DNA of 64,000 nt from the NCBI GenBank assembly GCA_045660745.1, contig JAZREJ010000039.1:1-64000 (forward strand), written 5' to 3'. Positions 1-7,964 of this stretch are shown here, piece by piece (positions within the stretch are counted from its first letter, which is position 1; every line of letters starts with the position of its first letter). The notes under the pieces are model-generated. The model saw only the letters and a program-made list of their open reading frames with translations. It did not search any database and had not been told where the DNA came from. The translations under genes were made by a program, and so were the position numbers. Origin of the DNA: RGIG6353 sp045660745. GTDB lineage: Bacteria; Bacillota; Clostridia; Oscillospirales; SIG627.

Positions 1-1
1 A

Positions 2-31
2 TAAAACCACGGGTCTCCCCGTGGTTTTATT
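2..31 (-). terminator. Terminator of the aminotransferase gene
   Basis: The stem AAAACCACGGG / CCCGTGGTTTT encloses a short loop, and the T-rich arm end makes it a rho-independent terminator directly after the minus-strand stop codon at 34. The symmetry means it could also stop plus-strand transcripts from outside the window. Confidence 0.8.
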
Positions 32-33
32 GT

Positions 34-1347
34 TTACTTCGCTCTCGCGTACATCTTATTCAGTTTCTTATAATACTCTCTGTCAATGGAGTCAAGCTGT
101 TCCTTGGTGAGTCCGTAGATGGGGAAATGAGTAAAGCGGCGGTCAAATACTTCTTCTGTAACAGGACAAGTAGCCGCAATTTCTTCCTCGTTGTAGCCGA
201 GGTACTTGAGAACCTCAAAGCGATAAAGAGGACCGAAGTGTGCAATCTCGGTAACACCCTTTGCAGCGAGCTTCTTCTTAAAGGTCTGAACGTCTCCGCC
301 TGCCTTTTCGGGGTCGAGTACTACGCTGTACAGATGGAAGGTAGGCTTAATTTCGTCGTTTCCAAGGTCCTGAGGCTTGATAGCATCGCAAACGGAAAGA
401 CGGTTTGTAAGGTAGGTTGCAGCCTCGCGACGAGCAGCGAGAATGTCGTTATAACGAGCAAGCTGAAGCTGAAGTCCAAGACCCTGAATCTCGGTTGTGG
501 AGAAGTTGGTGGCAACAAAGCCCGCATCCTTGCCCTTGATTGGAGTAACGTCATAGAGCCAGTTCTTAATCTGCTTGGAGAAGTCTGTGCCGAGGAAGCG
601 AGCGCGCTTCATTTCAGAACGGAAGTCCTCAACGGTTGTGGTAAGGATACCACCTTCACCGAAGGAGGTCATGTTCTTAACCTCGTGGAAGGAGTAAGCA
701 CCGAAGTGACCGATGGTACCGAGTTTCTTACCCTTGTACTCACCACCGAAGCCATGTGCGGCATCCTCAAGAACGATGAGATTATGCTTCTCTGCAAGCT
801 CCATAATGGGGTCCATATCAACGGGATAACCGCCAATATGTACGGGAACTATCATCTTTGTCTTATCGGTAATCTTCTTTTCAACGTCACGGGGATCCAT
901 GTTGATGGTCACGGGGTCAACGTCAGCAAATACTATCTTACATCCGATAGAAAGAGGATATGCCATGGTAGCAGCAAAGGTGATTGCGGGAACAATTACC
1001 TCATCCCCTGCCTTGAGCCCTGCATACTTACAAGCAATTTCAAAGCCTGCGGTACAGTTTGTGAGGAACACGCATCCTTCTGTATTAAGGAATTCATCGC
1101 ACATTTCCTCCGCCTTCTGTACTTCAACGTCAAGAGAGAGCTTTGCGGGAGGAGCGGACACCTTATCAAGTGCGAAAATCTCCTTTTCAACAGCCTTGAG
1201 TGCATCCTCATAATCCTTGCCTGTGCCCTTCATCATGAACTTAACGATAGCCATCAAGTCCTCTGCGTTGTAGTTTTCACCAACGGCAGCCCACGGCACC
1301 TTAGTCTCACCTGTGTTATAACGAAAATCCGATGCTTTCTTTTTCAT
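34..1347 (-). CDS. DegT/DnrJ/EryC1/StrS family PLP-dependent aminotransferase
   Basis: This is a sugar aminotransferase-family protein of 437 residues. Such enzymes transfer an amino group, usually from glutamate, to a keto-sugar or keto-cyclitol using PLP in the cytoplasm. Family marks seen are the DEVIVPAITFAAT stretch, the EDAAHGFGGEYKGKKLG block (PLP-binding Asp), and SFHEVKNMTSFGEGG, whose Lys should form the Schiff base. The ATG at 1347 is chosen because GGAGGTAAAGATA precedes it; an in-frame TTG five codons upstream lacks a ribosome site. It is transcribed alone from a promoter at 1417-1445 and has no sugar-nucleotide biosynthesis neighbours, so the substrate cannot be inferred from context. 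Family assignment is firm, substrate unknown. Confidence 0.93.
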   Translation of the reverse strand: MKKKASDFRYNTGETKVPWAAVGENYNAEDLMAIVKFMMKGTGKDYEDALKAVEKEIFALDKVSAPPAKLSLDVEVQKAEEMCDEFLNTEGCVFLTNCTAGFEIACKYAGLKAGDEVIVPAITFAATMAYPLSIGCKIVFADVDPVTINMDPRDVEKKITDKTKMIVPVHIGGYPVDMDPIMELAEKHNLIVLEDAAHGFGGEYKGKKLGTIGHFGAYSFHEVKNMTSFGEGGILTTTVEDFRSEMKRARFLGTDFSKQIKNWLYDVTPIKGKDAGFVATNFSTTEIQGLGLQLQLARYNDILAARREAATYLTNRLSVCDAIKPQDLGNDEIKPTFHLYSVVLDPEKAGGDVQTFKKKLAAKGVTEIAHFGPLYRFEVLKYLGYNEEEIAATCPVTEEVFDRRFTHFPIYGLTKEQLDSIDREYYKKLNKMYARAK

Positions 1348-1416
1348 TATCTTTACCTCCAAAATATATTTTTCATTTAATTTTGTTTAATTTGCAATAA
1401 TTCAAATCTATTTTAT

Positions 1417-1445
1417 ATTATACATAACTTCTCCCGAGTTGGCAA
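1417..1445 (-). promoter_or_regulatory. Sigma-A promoter of the aminotransferase gene
   Basis: Read on the minus strand, TTGCCA (1445-1440) and TATAAT (1422-1417) are separated by exactly 17 bp and point into the gene starting at 1347. Confidence 0.75.
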
Positions 1446-1455
1446 TATCATTTTC

Positions 1456-1499
1456 GTAAAAATGTACATTTTTACATAAAAAGGTGTTATTTTTACATA
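1456..1499. promoter_or_regulatory. Candidate operator: 20-bp palindrome plus 21-bp-spaced direct repeat
   Basis: Positions 1456-1475 are a perfect 20-bp palindrome centred on GTAC with flanking A and T runs. TTTTTACATA occurs at 1469-1478 and again at 1490-1499, exactly 21 bp apart, which is two helical turns and typical of AraC-family half-sites. The array lies just upstream of the aminotransferase promoter in the 357-bp divergent gap 1348-1704. Function is inferred. Confidence 0.45.
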
Positions 1500-1638
1500 T
1501 TTGGAAAAATCCAATATCAAAATTTTCTCAATATTCCGAGTTACAATCGCGAATATGTCAATATTTTTAAGATTTAAACCCAATATAATCACTTTTCTTA
1601 TGGATAGATGGGTAGTTGTGTGGTAAAATTTTGATATA

Positions 1639-1655
1639 GACTGAATGAGTCAGTC
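1639..1655. promoter_or_regulatory. Inverted repeat upstream of the 1705 gene
   Basis: GACTGA, five bases, TCAGTC form a perfect 6-bp inverted repeat about 50 bp before the start codon and downstream of a TATAAT at 1584-1589. It may be an operator in the leader region. No clear -35 partner for the TATAAT was found. Confidence 0.3.
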
Positions 1656-1704
1656 TCAAAAATATGCTTATTTCTTTTGTAATCATAAACAATCGGAGGT
1701 TTTT

Positions 1705-4359
1705 ATGAGCACACAAATAAAAAACGGCAAAAACTCATTTATAGTTGAAAGCTCTTACATTTCGTTTGAGGTATCAAAAAAGGATGCGGCTATTTTAAGT
1801 GTCGTTGACAAGGCTACAAACTCAAGCATTAAGCGTGACGAGGAGGTTTCCTTCTTCGAGCTTTCCGACAGAGAAAACAATATTCTCCCCATCAGCGGAG
1901 TTGAGCTTGACGGCAACACGGCTTGTGTCACGAGTGAATACGGATGTGCAAAGGTAACAATTGAAGCATTTGACGATCATTTCATTTTTGAAATAGTCGA
2001 TGCTGATTTTTCCGATAAGGTTGACTCGTTCACCTTTGTAAGAATCGGCTTTGAATACGACCTTGAGGATGCAAATTCCCTCAGAGCGGCTGATATCGCC
2101 ATGACAATCAGCGCCAACCCCTGCTTCTACCCCGACGGCTACAGCAAGGAAATCAGAGGCTACGCGGTAGGACGTTTCGGAGGCTTTATCGGAGCAAAGC
2201 TTGGTGCTCTCGTTGTACCTAACGGTGAGCTTCGTGAAAAGCTTAAAGGAATCTGTGAGAAAATCGATCCTCAAAAGGGTATCGTATCAAAGATTGCAGG
2301 TCCGTGGGCGCTTGACTACAGACCTAACTTTGGTGACTACATCATCGTAGGAGATGCTTCAAAGGAGGCTCTTGAGAGAAACCTTACTCTTTTCAAGGAC
2401 ATTGACGTTGACCAGATAGACTATCATCAGGGCCCCAACACCTTCCGTCAGGGTGACTTTAAGTACATGATGGGTGAAACACACGAGGAGTTCAAGAAAA
2501 ACGTTTCTGACGTATTGAAGGAAAACGGCATGATGGCAGGTCTTCACACCTATTCCTACTACATTAGGGAAACCTGCTCGGAAGTTCTTTCCGATCCCAA
2601 GAACCAAAAAATGCTTGATACCGAAGAGGAATTTACTCTTGCAGAGGACATCAGCGCAGAAGATATGTTCATTCCTTCCGTTGAACCTACAGACGGGCTT
2701 TCAAAGGTATACGGCTTCTTTGTAAGAAACCTTCCCTTCTGTCTCATCGGCGAAGAAATCATCAGATACCGCAATCATCCTCACGGATTCACGGTTCTTG
2801 AAAGAGGTGTTGCGGGTACAAAGCCTGCATCACACAAGAAGGGTGAGAGAATCTACCACTGTGTAGGATGCTTCGGACTCTTTGCGCCCAAGCCTGATTC
2901 CGAGCTTTATGCCGATGTTGCACGCTTCACCGCAGAGGCTTACAACAAGGGCGGCTTCGACATGGTTTACCTCGACGCTCTTGACGGAATAAACAGACAG
3001 TGCCGTGATGATTTCGAAGGCGGCGAATGGTACTACTGTGCAAGATTCGTTCACGGAATTCTGAAGCACTGTGACCATGACCCGATAATCGAATACTCCA
3101 CAATGTACCCCTCTCTCTGGTCCGCAAGAGCTCGAAGCGGTGCATGGGATAGCCCTACACGTTCATACAAGAGATTCAACATGGCTCACCACAAGGAGCA
3201 CGCTCTCTTCCGACGCCGTCACTATACAGCAACACTCGGTTGGTATTGCTACTACCCTGTAAACGAAGCATATCACACAAATCAGCTCTTCAAGTATCAT
3301 CACTGGGATGCGATTGACCACATGGGCACGCTTGCCATCATGTACAACTACTCCACAGTATACAACGACATATCAAAGAAAAAGCTTGAGCAGTATCCCG
3401 GCTACCGCCGTAACGTTGAGCTTTACAAGAAATACAACGCACTTCGTAAAACAGGCTACTTCAAGGAATCGACTCTTGAAAAGCTCCGCGCATCGAAGCA
3501 TGAGTTCAAGCTTGTTGACAAGGGCAACGGCAAGTGGTGCTTTGTTGAAAAGAACTATGACGTAAAGAAGCTTTACGATATTCAAACGCCTGAGCGTGCA
3601 GTTGCAGAATTCAACAACCCCTTCAAGGCTCAAAAACCGTTTATCAGAATAGAGTCCTCCATATCCTCTCTCGGACAATTCCCCATGATGCTTCTCCCTC
3701 TCGACGAAAGCCGTCCTGTTTCCGAGCAGCTTAAAGTTCACGAATTTGGAGGAGAGGTTAACGTAACAAATAACATGGCACTCAAGGTGCGTGTAAAGGG
3801 TAACGGCAAGAAGGGTACCGTTTCCATCAAGACCCGTTTTGCTACAAACGGACCGGCAAGAGGATATGCACTTTATCTTATCGACACCGACTTCAAGGGA
3901 TGGCGCGACTTTGTTCTCTTTGAGACCGACAACGGAACACGCGACGGACTCAAGGCGGAGGATGGCGAGCATCTTTGGAGAATCTATCGCAACCCCATTT
4001 ACACAAACCGTCTCGTATCAGTTGAGCTTTATGGTGATGGCGATATTGAAGGCGTTCAGATGTCCTCAATTACCGCTTGCCGTCACACCTATGACGTAAT
4101 CAAGAACCCCAAGGTAAAGGTTGGAGACGAAGAAATCATGTTTGAATGTGAGCTTCAGTCTACCGATTTTATCGAATGGGATGGCGAAAAAGCAGTTGTT
4201 CTCGACCGTTACGCTAACGAAAAACCCATCTGGTTCACAGGAAGCATTACTGTTCCGAAGGGCAAGTTCAAGGCAGAGCTTTCTGTTGCTTCCAGCCTTA
4301 ATAACTGTCCCGTTAACGCTACCCTTACGTTCGGTACTACAGGAAAAGAAGTTAAATAA
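1705..4359 (+). CDS. Large putative glycoside hydrolase (TIM-barrel type, unclassified)
   Basis: This 884-residue cytoplasmic protein has no signal peptide. The start at 1705 follows GGAGGTTTTT; an upstream in-frame ATG at 1645 has no ribosome site. I read three parts: an N-terminal beta-rich region (about 1-200), a central barrel-like region with the strand-end motif GFDMVYLDALDG and a stretch rich in Trp, Tyr and His around YYCARFVHG and GWYCYYPVNEAYH (about 250-640), and a C-terminal beta-rich, carbohydrate-binding-like region (about 660-884). The Asp of YLDALDG is a plausible catalytic residue, as in several retaining alpha-glycosidase clans. I cannot place it in a CAZy family. It converges with an AraC gene and is followed by a strong bidirectional terminator. 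Glycosidase is an inference; a lyase is possible. Confidence 0.6.
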   Translation: MSTQIKNGKNSFIVESSYISFEVSKKDAAILSVVDKATNSSIKRDEEVSFFELSDRENNILPISGVELDGNTACVTSEYGCAKVTIEAFDDHFIFEIVDADFSDKVDSFTFVRIGFEYDLEDANSLRAADIAMTISANPCFYPDGYSKEIRGYAVGRFGGFIGAKLGALVVPNGELREKLKGICEKIDPQKGIVSKIAGPWALDYRPNFGDYIIVGDASKEALERNLTLFKDIDVDQIDYHQGPNTFRQGDFKYMMGETHEEFKKNVSDVLKENGMMAGLHTYSYYIRETCSEVLSDPKNQKMLDTEEEFTLAEDISAEDMFIPSVEPTDGLSKVYGFFVRNLPFCLIGEEIIRYRNHPHGFTVLERGVAGTKPASHKKGERIYHCVGCFGLFAPKPDSELYADVARFTAEAYNKGGFDMVYLDALDGINRQCRDDFEGGEWYYCARFVHGILKHCDHDPIIEYSTMYPSLWSARARSGAWDSPTRSYKRFNMAHHKEHALFRRRHYTATLGWYCYYPVNEAYHTNQLFKYHHWDAIDHMGTLAIMYNYSTVYNDISKKKLEQYPGYRRNVELYKKYNALRKTGYFKESTLEKLRASKHEFKLVDKGNGKWCFVEKNYDVKKLYDIQTPERAVAEFNNPFKAQKPFIRIESSISSLGQFPMMLLPLDESRPVSEQLKVHEFGGEVNVTNNMALKVRVKGNGKKGTVSIKTRFATNGPARGYALYLIDTDFKGWRDFVLFETDNGTRDGLKAEDGEHLWRIYRNPIYTNRLVSVELYGDGDIEGVQMSSITACRHTYDVIKNPKVKVGDEEIMFECELQSTDFIEWDGEKAVVLDRYANEKPIWFTGSITVPKGKFKAELSVASSLNNCPVNATLTFGTTGKEVK

Positions 4360-4363
4360 CAAT

Positions 4364-4405
4364 AAAAAGACTGCGAAATCTCTTTTGAGACTTCGCAGTC
4401 TTTTT
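4364..4405. terminator. Bidirectional terminator between convergent genes
   Basis: AAAAAGACTGCGAA and TTCGCAGTCTTTTT form a long perfect stem with T runs on both strands, between the stops of the 1705 gene and the AraC gene at 4404. Confidence 0.9.
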
Positions 4406-5213
4406 AACTGTCGCTATTCTTTTCGCTCCACTTTTTAGGAGACACCCCGTATTCCTTCTTAAAGCATTTTGAAAAATACGGCGCTTCCTTATATCCGCAA
4501 AGCTCTGCAAGATCACCAACGTTGGTTATTCCGCTTTCTATAAGACTTATCGCATATCCGAGTCTTTTATTCTTTAAATATTCCGAAAAGCTTATTCTTA
4601 CCATCTTCTTAAAGGCATCCGAAAAATATTTTGAATTATACGAAAACTTTTGACTCACCGTCTTCAAATTAAGCTCACTGTCGGTATAATTTGCATCAAT
4701 ATATTGTTTTGCCAGTAATATATTATTCGTCTTGACAGAGTGTGTTTCTTCTGAATTATCGCGACACAAAAAGCCAAAGGTATGAAGTATCAGCCCCTCA
4801 CAAAAAAGGTCTATATTCTTATCGTTTGATATTGAAAGAACCCCTTCCCAGATATCTGTCAGGAATTCATATCCGTGGAAAACGGGTGAGGTATATACAA
4901 TTTTCAATCTCTGCATCAATACCTGCGCCCGAAGTCCTGTAAAGGTTATATAAATGTATTTAAGCCCGTGTATATTTTCTATATAATACGCCTTTGCGGG
5001 AAAGGTGATAAACAAATCGCCTTTTGCTATTTCAAAATTCCCCGCATATGTATGCAGTATCCCCTTGCCGTCTGTTACAAGCGCAAGAGCGTAAGTCGAG
5101 GGAAAAATATATTCCTGCTTGAAATCCGCTTCCTTTTCATAGACAAGATTTATAATATTAATGCTTTCATCGTATTTTTTCGTTGTAATAAACCTACAAA
5201 TGTTTTCGTCCAT
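4404..5213 (-). CDS. AraC-family transcriptional regulator
   Basis: This is a 269-residue one-component regulator. Residues 1-160 look like a cupin-type effector domain and the last 100 residues hold the two helix-turn-helix units: NLKTVSQKFSYNSKYFSDAFKK, then VGDLAELCGYKEAPYFSKCFKKEYGVSPKKW. The gene is divergent from the Gfo/Idh oxidoreductase at 5351 and convergent with the putative glycosidase at 1705, so it is likely a local regulator of one or both. Its start follows GAGGTGTTGAT and a TTGAAA-17-TATAGT promoter lies at 5231-5259. The ligand is unknown. Confidence 0.93.
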   Translation of the reverse strand: MDENICRFITTKKYDESINIINLVYEKEADFKQEYIFPSTYALALVTDGKGILHTYAGNFEIAKGDLFITFPAKAYYIENIHGLKYIYITFTGLRAQVLMQRLKIVYTSPVFHGYEFLTDIWEGVLSISNDKNIDLFCEGLILHTFGFLCRDNSEETHSVKTNNILLAKQYIDANYTDSELNLKTVSQKFSYNSKYFSDAFKKMVRISFSEYLKNKRLGYAISLIESGITNVGDLAELCGYKEAPYFSKCFKKEYGVSPKKWSEKNSDS

Positions 5214-5230
5214 ATCAACACCTCGACTTT

Positions 5231-5259
5231 ACTATACCACACGCAGCCGGTGTTTTCAA
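5231..5259 (-). promoter_or_regulatory. Promoter of the AraC gene at 4404
   Basis: On the minus strand TTGAAA (5259-5254), a 17-bp spacer and TATAGT (5236-5231) lie just before the start codon at 5213. A TATAAT at 5324-5329 probably serves the divergent oxidoreductase but has a poor -35. Confidence 0.65.
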
Positions 5260-5350
5260 CACAAATATGGATATTTTCTATGTTTTCAAGGAATTTTCAC
5301 ATTTATTTTTCGAAAATGCGTTGTATAATGTAATAAAAGGAGATGATAGA

Positions 5351-6589
5351 ATGAAAAATCCGATAAGAGTCGGTCTTTTGGGAGTCGGCAGAGGAAGTAT
5401 ACTCTGGAAATACTGCAAAGAGGCAACAAACGCAAAGCTCGTCGCGATTTGTGACAAGTGGGAGCAAGGACTTGAAAATGCAAAAAAGAAAATAGAAGAT
5501 GATTCCATTACATATTACACCGATTTTGAAAAATTCATAAAGCATGATATGGATGCTGTATTTCTCGCAAATTATGCAACCGAGCACGCACCGTTTGCAA
5601 TAAAGGCAATGCGCGAAGGCAAGCACGTTATAAGCGAGGTTTTACCGGTGCAAACAATGGCAGAAGCAGTTGAGCTTATTGAATGCTGCGAGGAAACCGG
5701 CAAAAAGTATTGCTATGCCGAAAACTACTGCTATATGGTCGGCCCGTACGAAATGAAAAAGCGCTATTTTAAAGGCGACCTGGGTGAGTTTGAATACGGC
5801 GAGGGCGAATATATGCACAACTGTGAGCCCATATGGTCCACAATCACTCAAGGCAATCCACGTCACTGGCGCAACAATATGAGCGCCTTCTATTACTGTA
5901 CCCACTCAGCAGGTCCGCTTCTGCATATTACGGGACTTCGCCCGATTAAGGTGGTGGGAGTCGAGGGTGCGTTCAATCCCCGTATGGCAAGAATGGGAGC
6001 GAAGGCGGGAAATATGGCAATCGAGCTTGCCACACTTGAAAACGGTGCTGTAATAAAGAGCATTCATGGTATAGGTCCATCAAAGGATTCTATCTGGTAT
6101 TCGATTTACGGCTCTAAGGGAAGGCTTGAGACAGCCAGAGAGGATGCAAAATGCGGCAACACTGTTTACGCAAACCTTGACGAGGTTGAAGGCATTACAA
6201 AAAACGAGGTTGATGCGTATGTTCCCGTCAACGACTTTGAGGACAAAATCAAATCCTTCGGTCACGGAGGCAGTGACTATATTTGTCTTTGGAACGCCTT
6301 TGAGCACTTGCTCGGTCACGTTGCCGATACGATTAGCGTTTATGAAGCGCTTGATATGTGGATGATAGGCTTCTTTGGATATCTGTCCGTGTTGAACGGC
6401 GGAGCACCTCAGGAAATACCGAATCTCAGATTAAAAGAAGTACGCGATGCCTTCAGACACGACCTTCGCTGTACCACCCCTGAGGTAGCGGGAGATATGC
6501 TTCTTCCCTCTTACTCAAAGGGAAATCCCCACATAGATTCCGCAATTTATGAGAAAACACGAAAGAAATGGGAAGAAGACAATAAATAA
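5351..6589 (+). CDS. Gfo/Idh/MocA-family NAD(P)-dependent oxidoreductase
   Basis: This 412-residue protein has an N-terminal Rossmann fold (VGLLGVGRGSILWKYC, residues 5-20) and a C-terminal alpha/beta domain of the Gfo/Idh/MocA type. These enzymes oxidise or reduce sugars, inositols or sugar acids. The usual catalytic EKP motif is replaced by SEVLPVQT after GKHV, so the canonical lysine is absent; other subfamilies of this superfamily have a similar SEV variant. The start at 5351 follows AAAGGAGATGATAGA. A GNAT gene follows 12 bp later, suggesting a two-gene operon. The adjacent AraC gene is the likely regulator. Substrate unknown. Confidence 0.88.
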   Translation: MKNPIRVGLLGVGRGSILWKYCKEATNAKLVAICDKWEQGLENAKKKIEDDSITYYTDFEKFIKHDMDAVFLANYATEHAPFAIKAMREGKHVISEVLPVQTMAEAVELIECCEETGKKYCYAENYCYMVGPYEMKKRYFKGDLGEFEYGEGEYMHNCEPIWSTITQGNPRHWRNNMSAFYYCTHSAGPLLHITGLRPIKVVGVEGAFNPRMARMGAKAGNMAIELATLENGAVIKSIHGIGPSKDSIWYSIYGSKGRLETAREDAKCGNTVYANLDEVEGITKNEVDAYVPVNDFEDKIKSFGHGGSDYICLWNAFEHLLGHVADTISVYEALDMWMIGFFGYLSVLNGGAPQEIPNLRLKEVRDAFRHDLRCTTPEVAGDMLLPSYSKGNPHIDSAIYEKTRKKWEEDNK

Positions 6590-6601
6590 GAGGTTATTTT
6601 C

Positions 6602-7129
6602 ATGAAGCAATTGGTAATGAATTGGTATAACGATGGAACAAAAGGCACTTTCCCGTCGCTCAACGATGGGGTTGAAGTAAAAACTATCCGCGAAATTGAA
6701 AACGGCGTTGAGCTCTGGCTGGATATCGCAAGATACATCTGGGCAGGAGATCCCATTCCCGAAACGATATTCACAAAGAATATGACTAATTATCCGAATT
6801 TCGACGAAAATATGTGCTATTTTCTCATCAAAGACGGTGTACCTGCTGCAACCTTTACGGTGATATGTGACTACGAGAAGAAAAGAGGGTATATTCATAT
6901 GGTAGCCTGCAAGCCTGAATTCAGAGGTTTAGGGTTTGGCAATTTGATGAATAATATCATGGTTTTTGTTCTGAAAAGAGAAGGAATGGAATCTGCATAT
7001 CTGACAACCGACGATTTCCGAATCCCTGCAATAAAGAGTTATCTTAAAGCAGGACTTGTGCCAGACCTTGAAACCGAGCCCGATTTCAAAGAAAGATGGG
7101 ATAAAGTATACGCCGAGATTAACAAATAA
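6602..7129 (+). CDS. GNAT-family N-acetyltransferase
   Basis: This 175-residue protein shows the acetyl-CoA pyrophosphate-binding motif in IHMVACKPEFRGLGFGNLMN (R-G-L-G-F-G), preceded by the beta strands of the GNAT fold and followed by the TTDDFRIPAIKSYLKAGL stretch typical of motif B. GNAT enzymes acetylate amines on small molecules or proteins. The gene sits 12 bp after the oxidoreductase at 5351 and ends at a strong terminator, so the two are probably cotranscribed. The acceptor cannot be predicted. Confidence 0.85.
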   Translation: MKQLVMNWYNDGTKGTFPSLNDGVEVKTIREIENGVELWLDIARYIWAGDPIPETIFTKNMTNYPNFDENMCYFLIKDGVPAATFTVICDYEKKRGYIHMVACKPEFRGLGFGNLMNNIMVFVLKREGMESAYLTTDDFRIPAIKSYLKAGLVPDLETEPDFKERWDKVYAEINK

Positions 7130-7151
7130 AACAACGTTTATATATAAAAAG

Positions 7152-7184
7152 AGAGTTCATCGCTTTGATGAACTCTAATTTTTT
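7152..7184. terminator. Terminator between GNAT and DUF554 genes
   Basis: AGAGTTCATC and GATGAACTCT form a 10-bp stem around GCTTT, followed by AATTTTTT on the plus strand; A-rich flanking sequence gives a T run on the other strand too. Confidence 0.9.
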
Positions 7185-7914
7185 ACATTACATCAACTAT
7201 TATATTGTAAACTATCGGAACAAGTATTGCAGGAAGAAGGTTTCCTGTCTTGAACTTCTTTCCAAAGCCTAGGTTGATACCTATGCAGAATATGAGAATC
7301 GAACCGACGTAGCTCATATCAGATATCATGGCATCCGTGAGGTAAGGCTCTATAAACTTTGCAGAAACTGTAATTGCACCCTGGTATATTGCCATGGGAA
7401 TTACCGCAAAGAGTGCGCCGATGCCGAGAGTGGAGGCAAAGATAACTCCTATAACGCAGTCGAGAATGGACTTTGCATAAAGCGTTGAAGCATCCCCTGA
7501 GATACCGTCGTTAAGGGAGCCTACAATCGCCATAGCACCGACACATATAACGAGGGTATTCGTCACAAAGCCCTCAACAAACTTGGAATTCGAGTCCCCT
7601 GATTTTACGCATTTTTTTAGTTTTTCGCCAAGAGAGTCAAGTCTGTCCTCTATCCTCAAAGCCTCTCCGATAATAGCGCCTATAACGAGGCTGAATATCA
7701 TGAGCATGGTGCCCTGAGTCTCAAGCTTCCCTTCCGCAGTAATCTTCAAAAGTCCCGTAAGAGCACCCGACAGTCCGATAAACATTGTAGAAAGTCCGAG
7801 CGCTTTTTTTATCATATCCTCAAATCGGGGAGCGACTCCTTTTTTTATAAAAAGTCCAACCGTACACCCTACAATAACGGCGGCACAGTTGACTATTGTA
7901 CCAAGTCCTATCAT
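7183..7914 (-). CDS. DUF554 family membrane protein
   Basis: This 243-residue integral membrane protein begins MIGLGTIVNCAAVIVG, the usual N-terminus of the DUF554 family. I see about seven hydrophobic segments separated by a charged loop near residues 60-110. The ATG at 7914 is preceded by AGGAGAAAAT and matches the family length; a longer reading frame would add 33 non-family residues. Its biochemical role is unknown. It follows ileS on the same strand but a hairpin lies between them. Confidence 0.88.
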   Translation of the reverse strand: MIGLGTIVNCAAVIVGCTVGLFIKKGVAPRFEDMIKKALGLSTMFIGLSGALTGLLKITAEGKLETQGTMLMIFSLVIGAIIGEALRIEDRLDSLGEKLKKCVKSGDSNSKFVEGFVTNTLVICVGAMAIVGSLNDGISGDASTLYAKSILDCVIGVIFASTLGIGALFAVIPMAIYQGAITVSAKFIEPYLTDAMISDMSYVGSILIFCIGINLGFGKKFKTGNLLPAILVPIVYNIIVDVM

Positions 7915-7934
7915 ATTTTCTCCTGAAAAGGTTT

Positions 7935-7954
7935 CCCCACACAGAAGTGTGGGG
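7935..7954 (-). terminator. Hairpin between ileS and the DUF554 gene
   Basis: CCCCACAC, AGAA, GTGTGGGG is a perfect 8-bp hairpin 11 bp after the ileS stop. On the minus strand it is followed by AAACCTTTTC, a weak T run, so termination may be partial and allow read-through into the DUF554 gene. Confidence 0.55.
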
Positions 7955-7964
7955 ATTTTCATTT

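Noticed and set aside
127..1380. 417-codon open frame on the plus strand
   Set aside because: It lies fully antisense to the DegT aminotransferase, which has a family signature, ribosome site and promoter. The frame has none and its translation is low-complexity.
5251..5299. Repeated TTTTCA motifs in the AraC-oxidoreductase gap
   Set aside because: Spacings of 30 and 11 bp do not match a helical-phase operator and the motif is common in AT-rich DNA.
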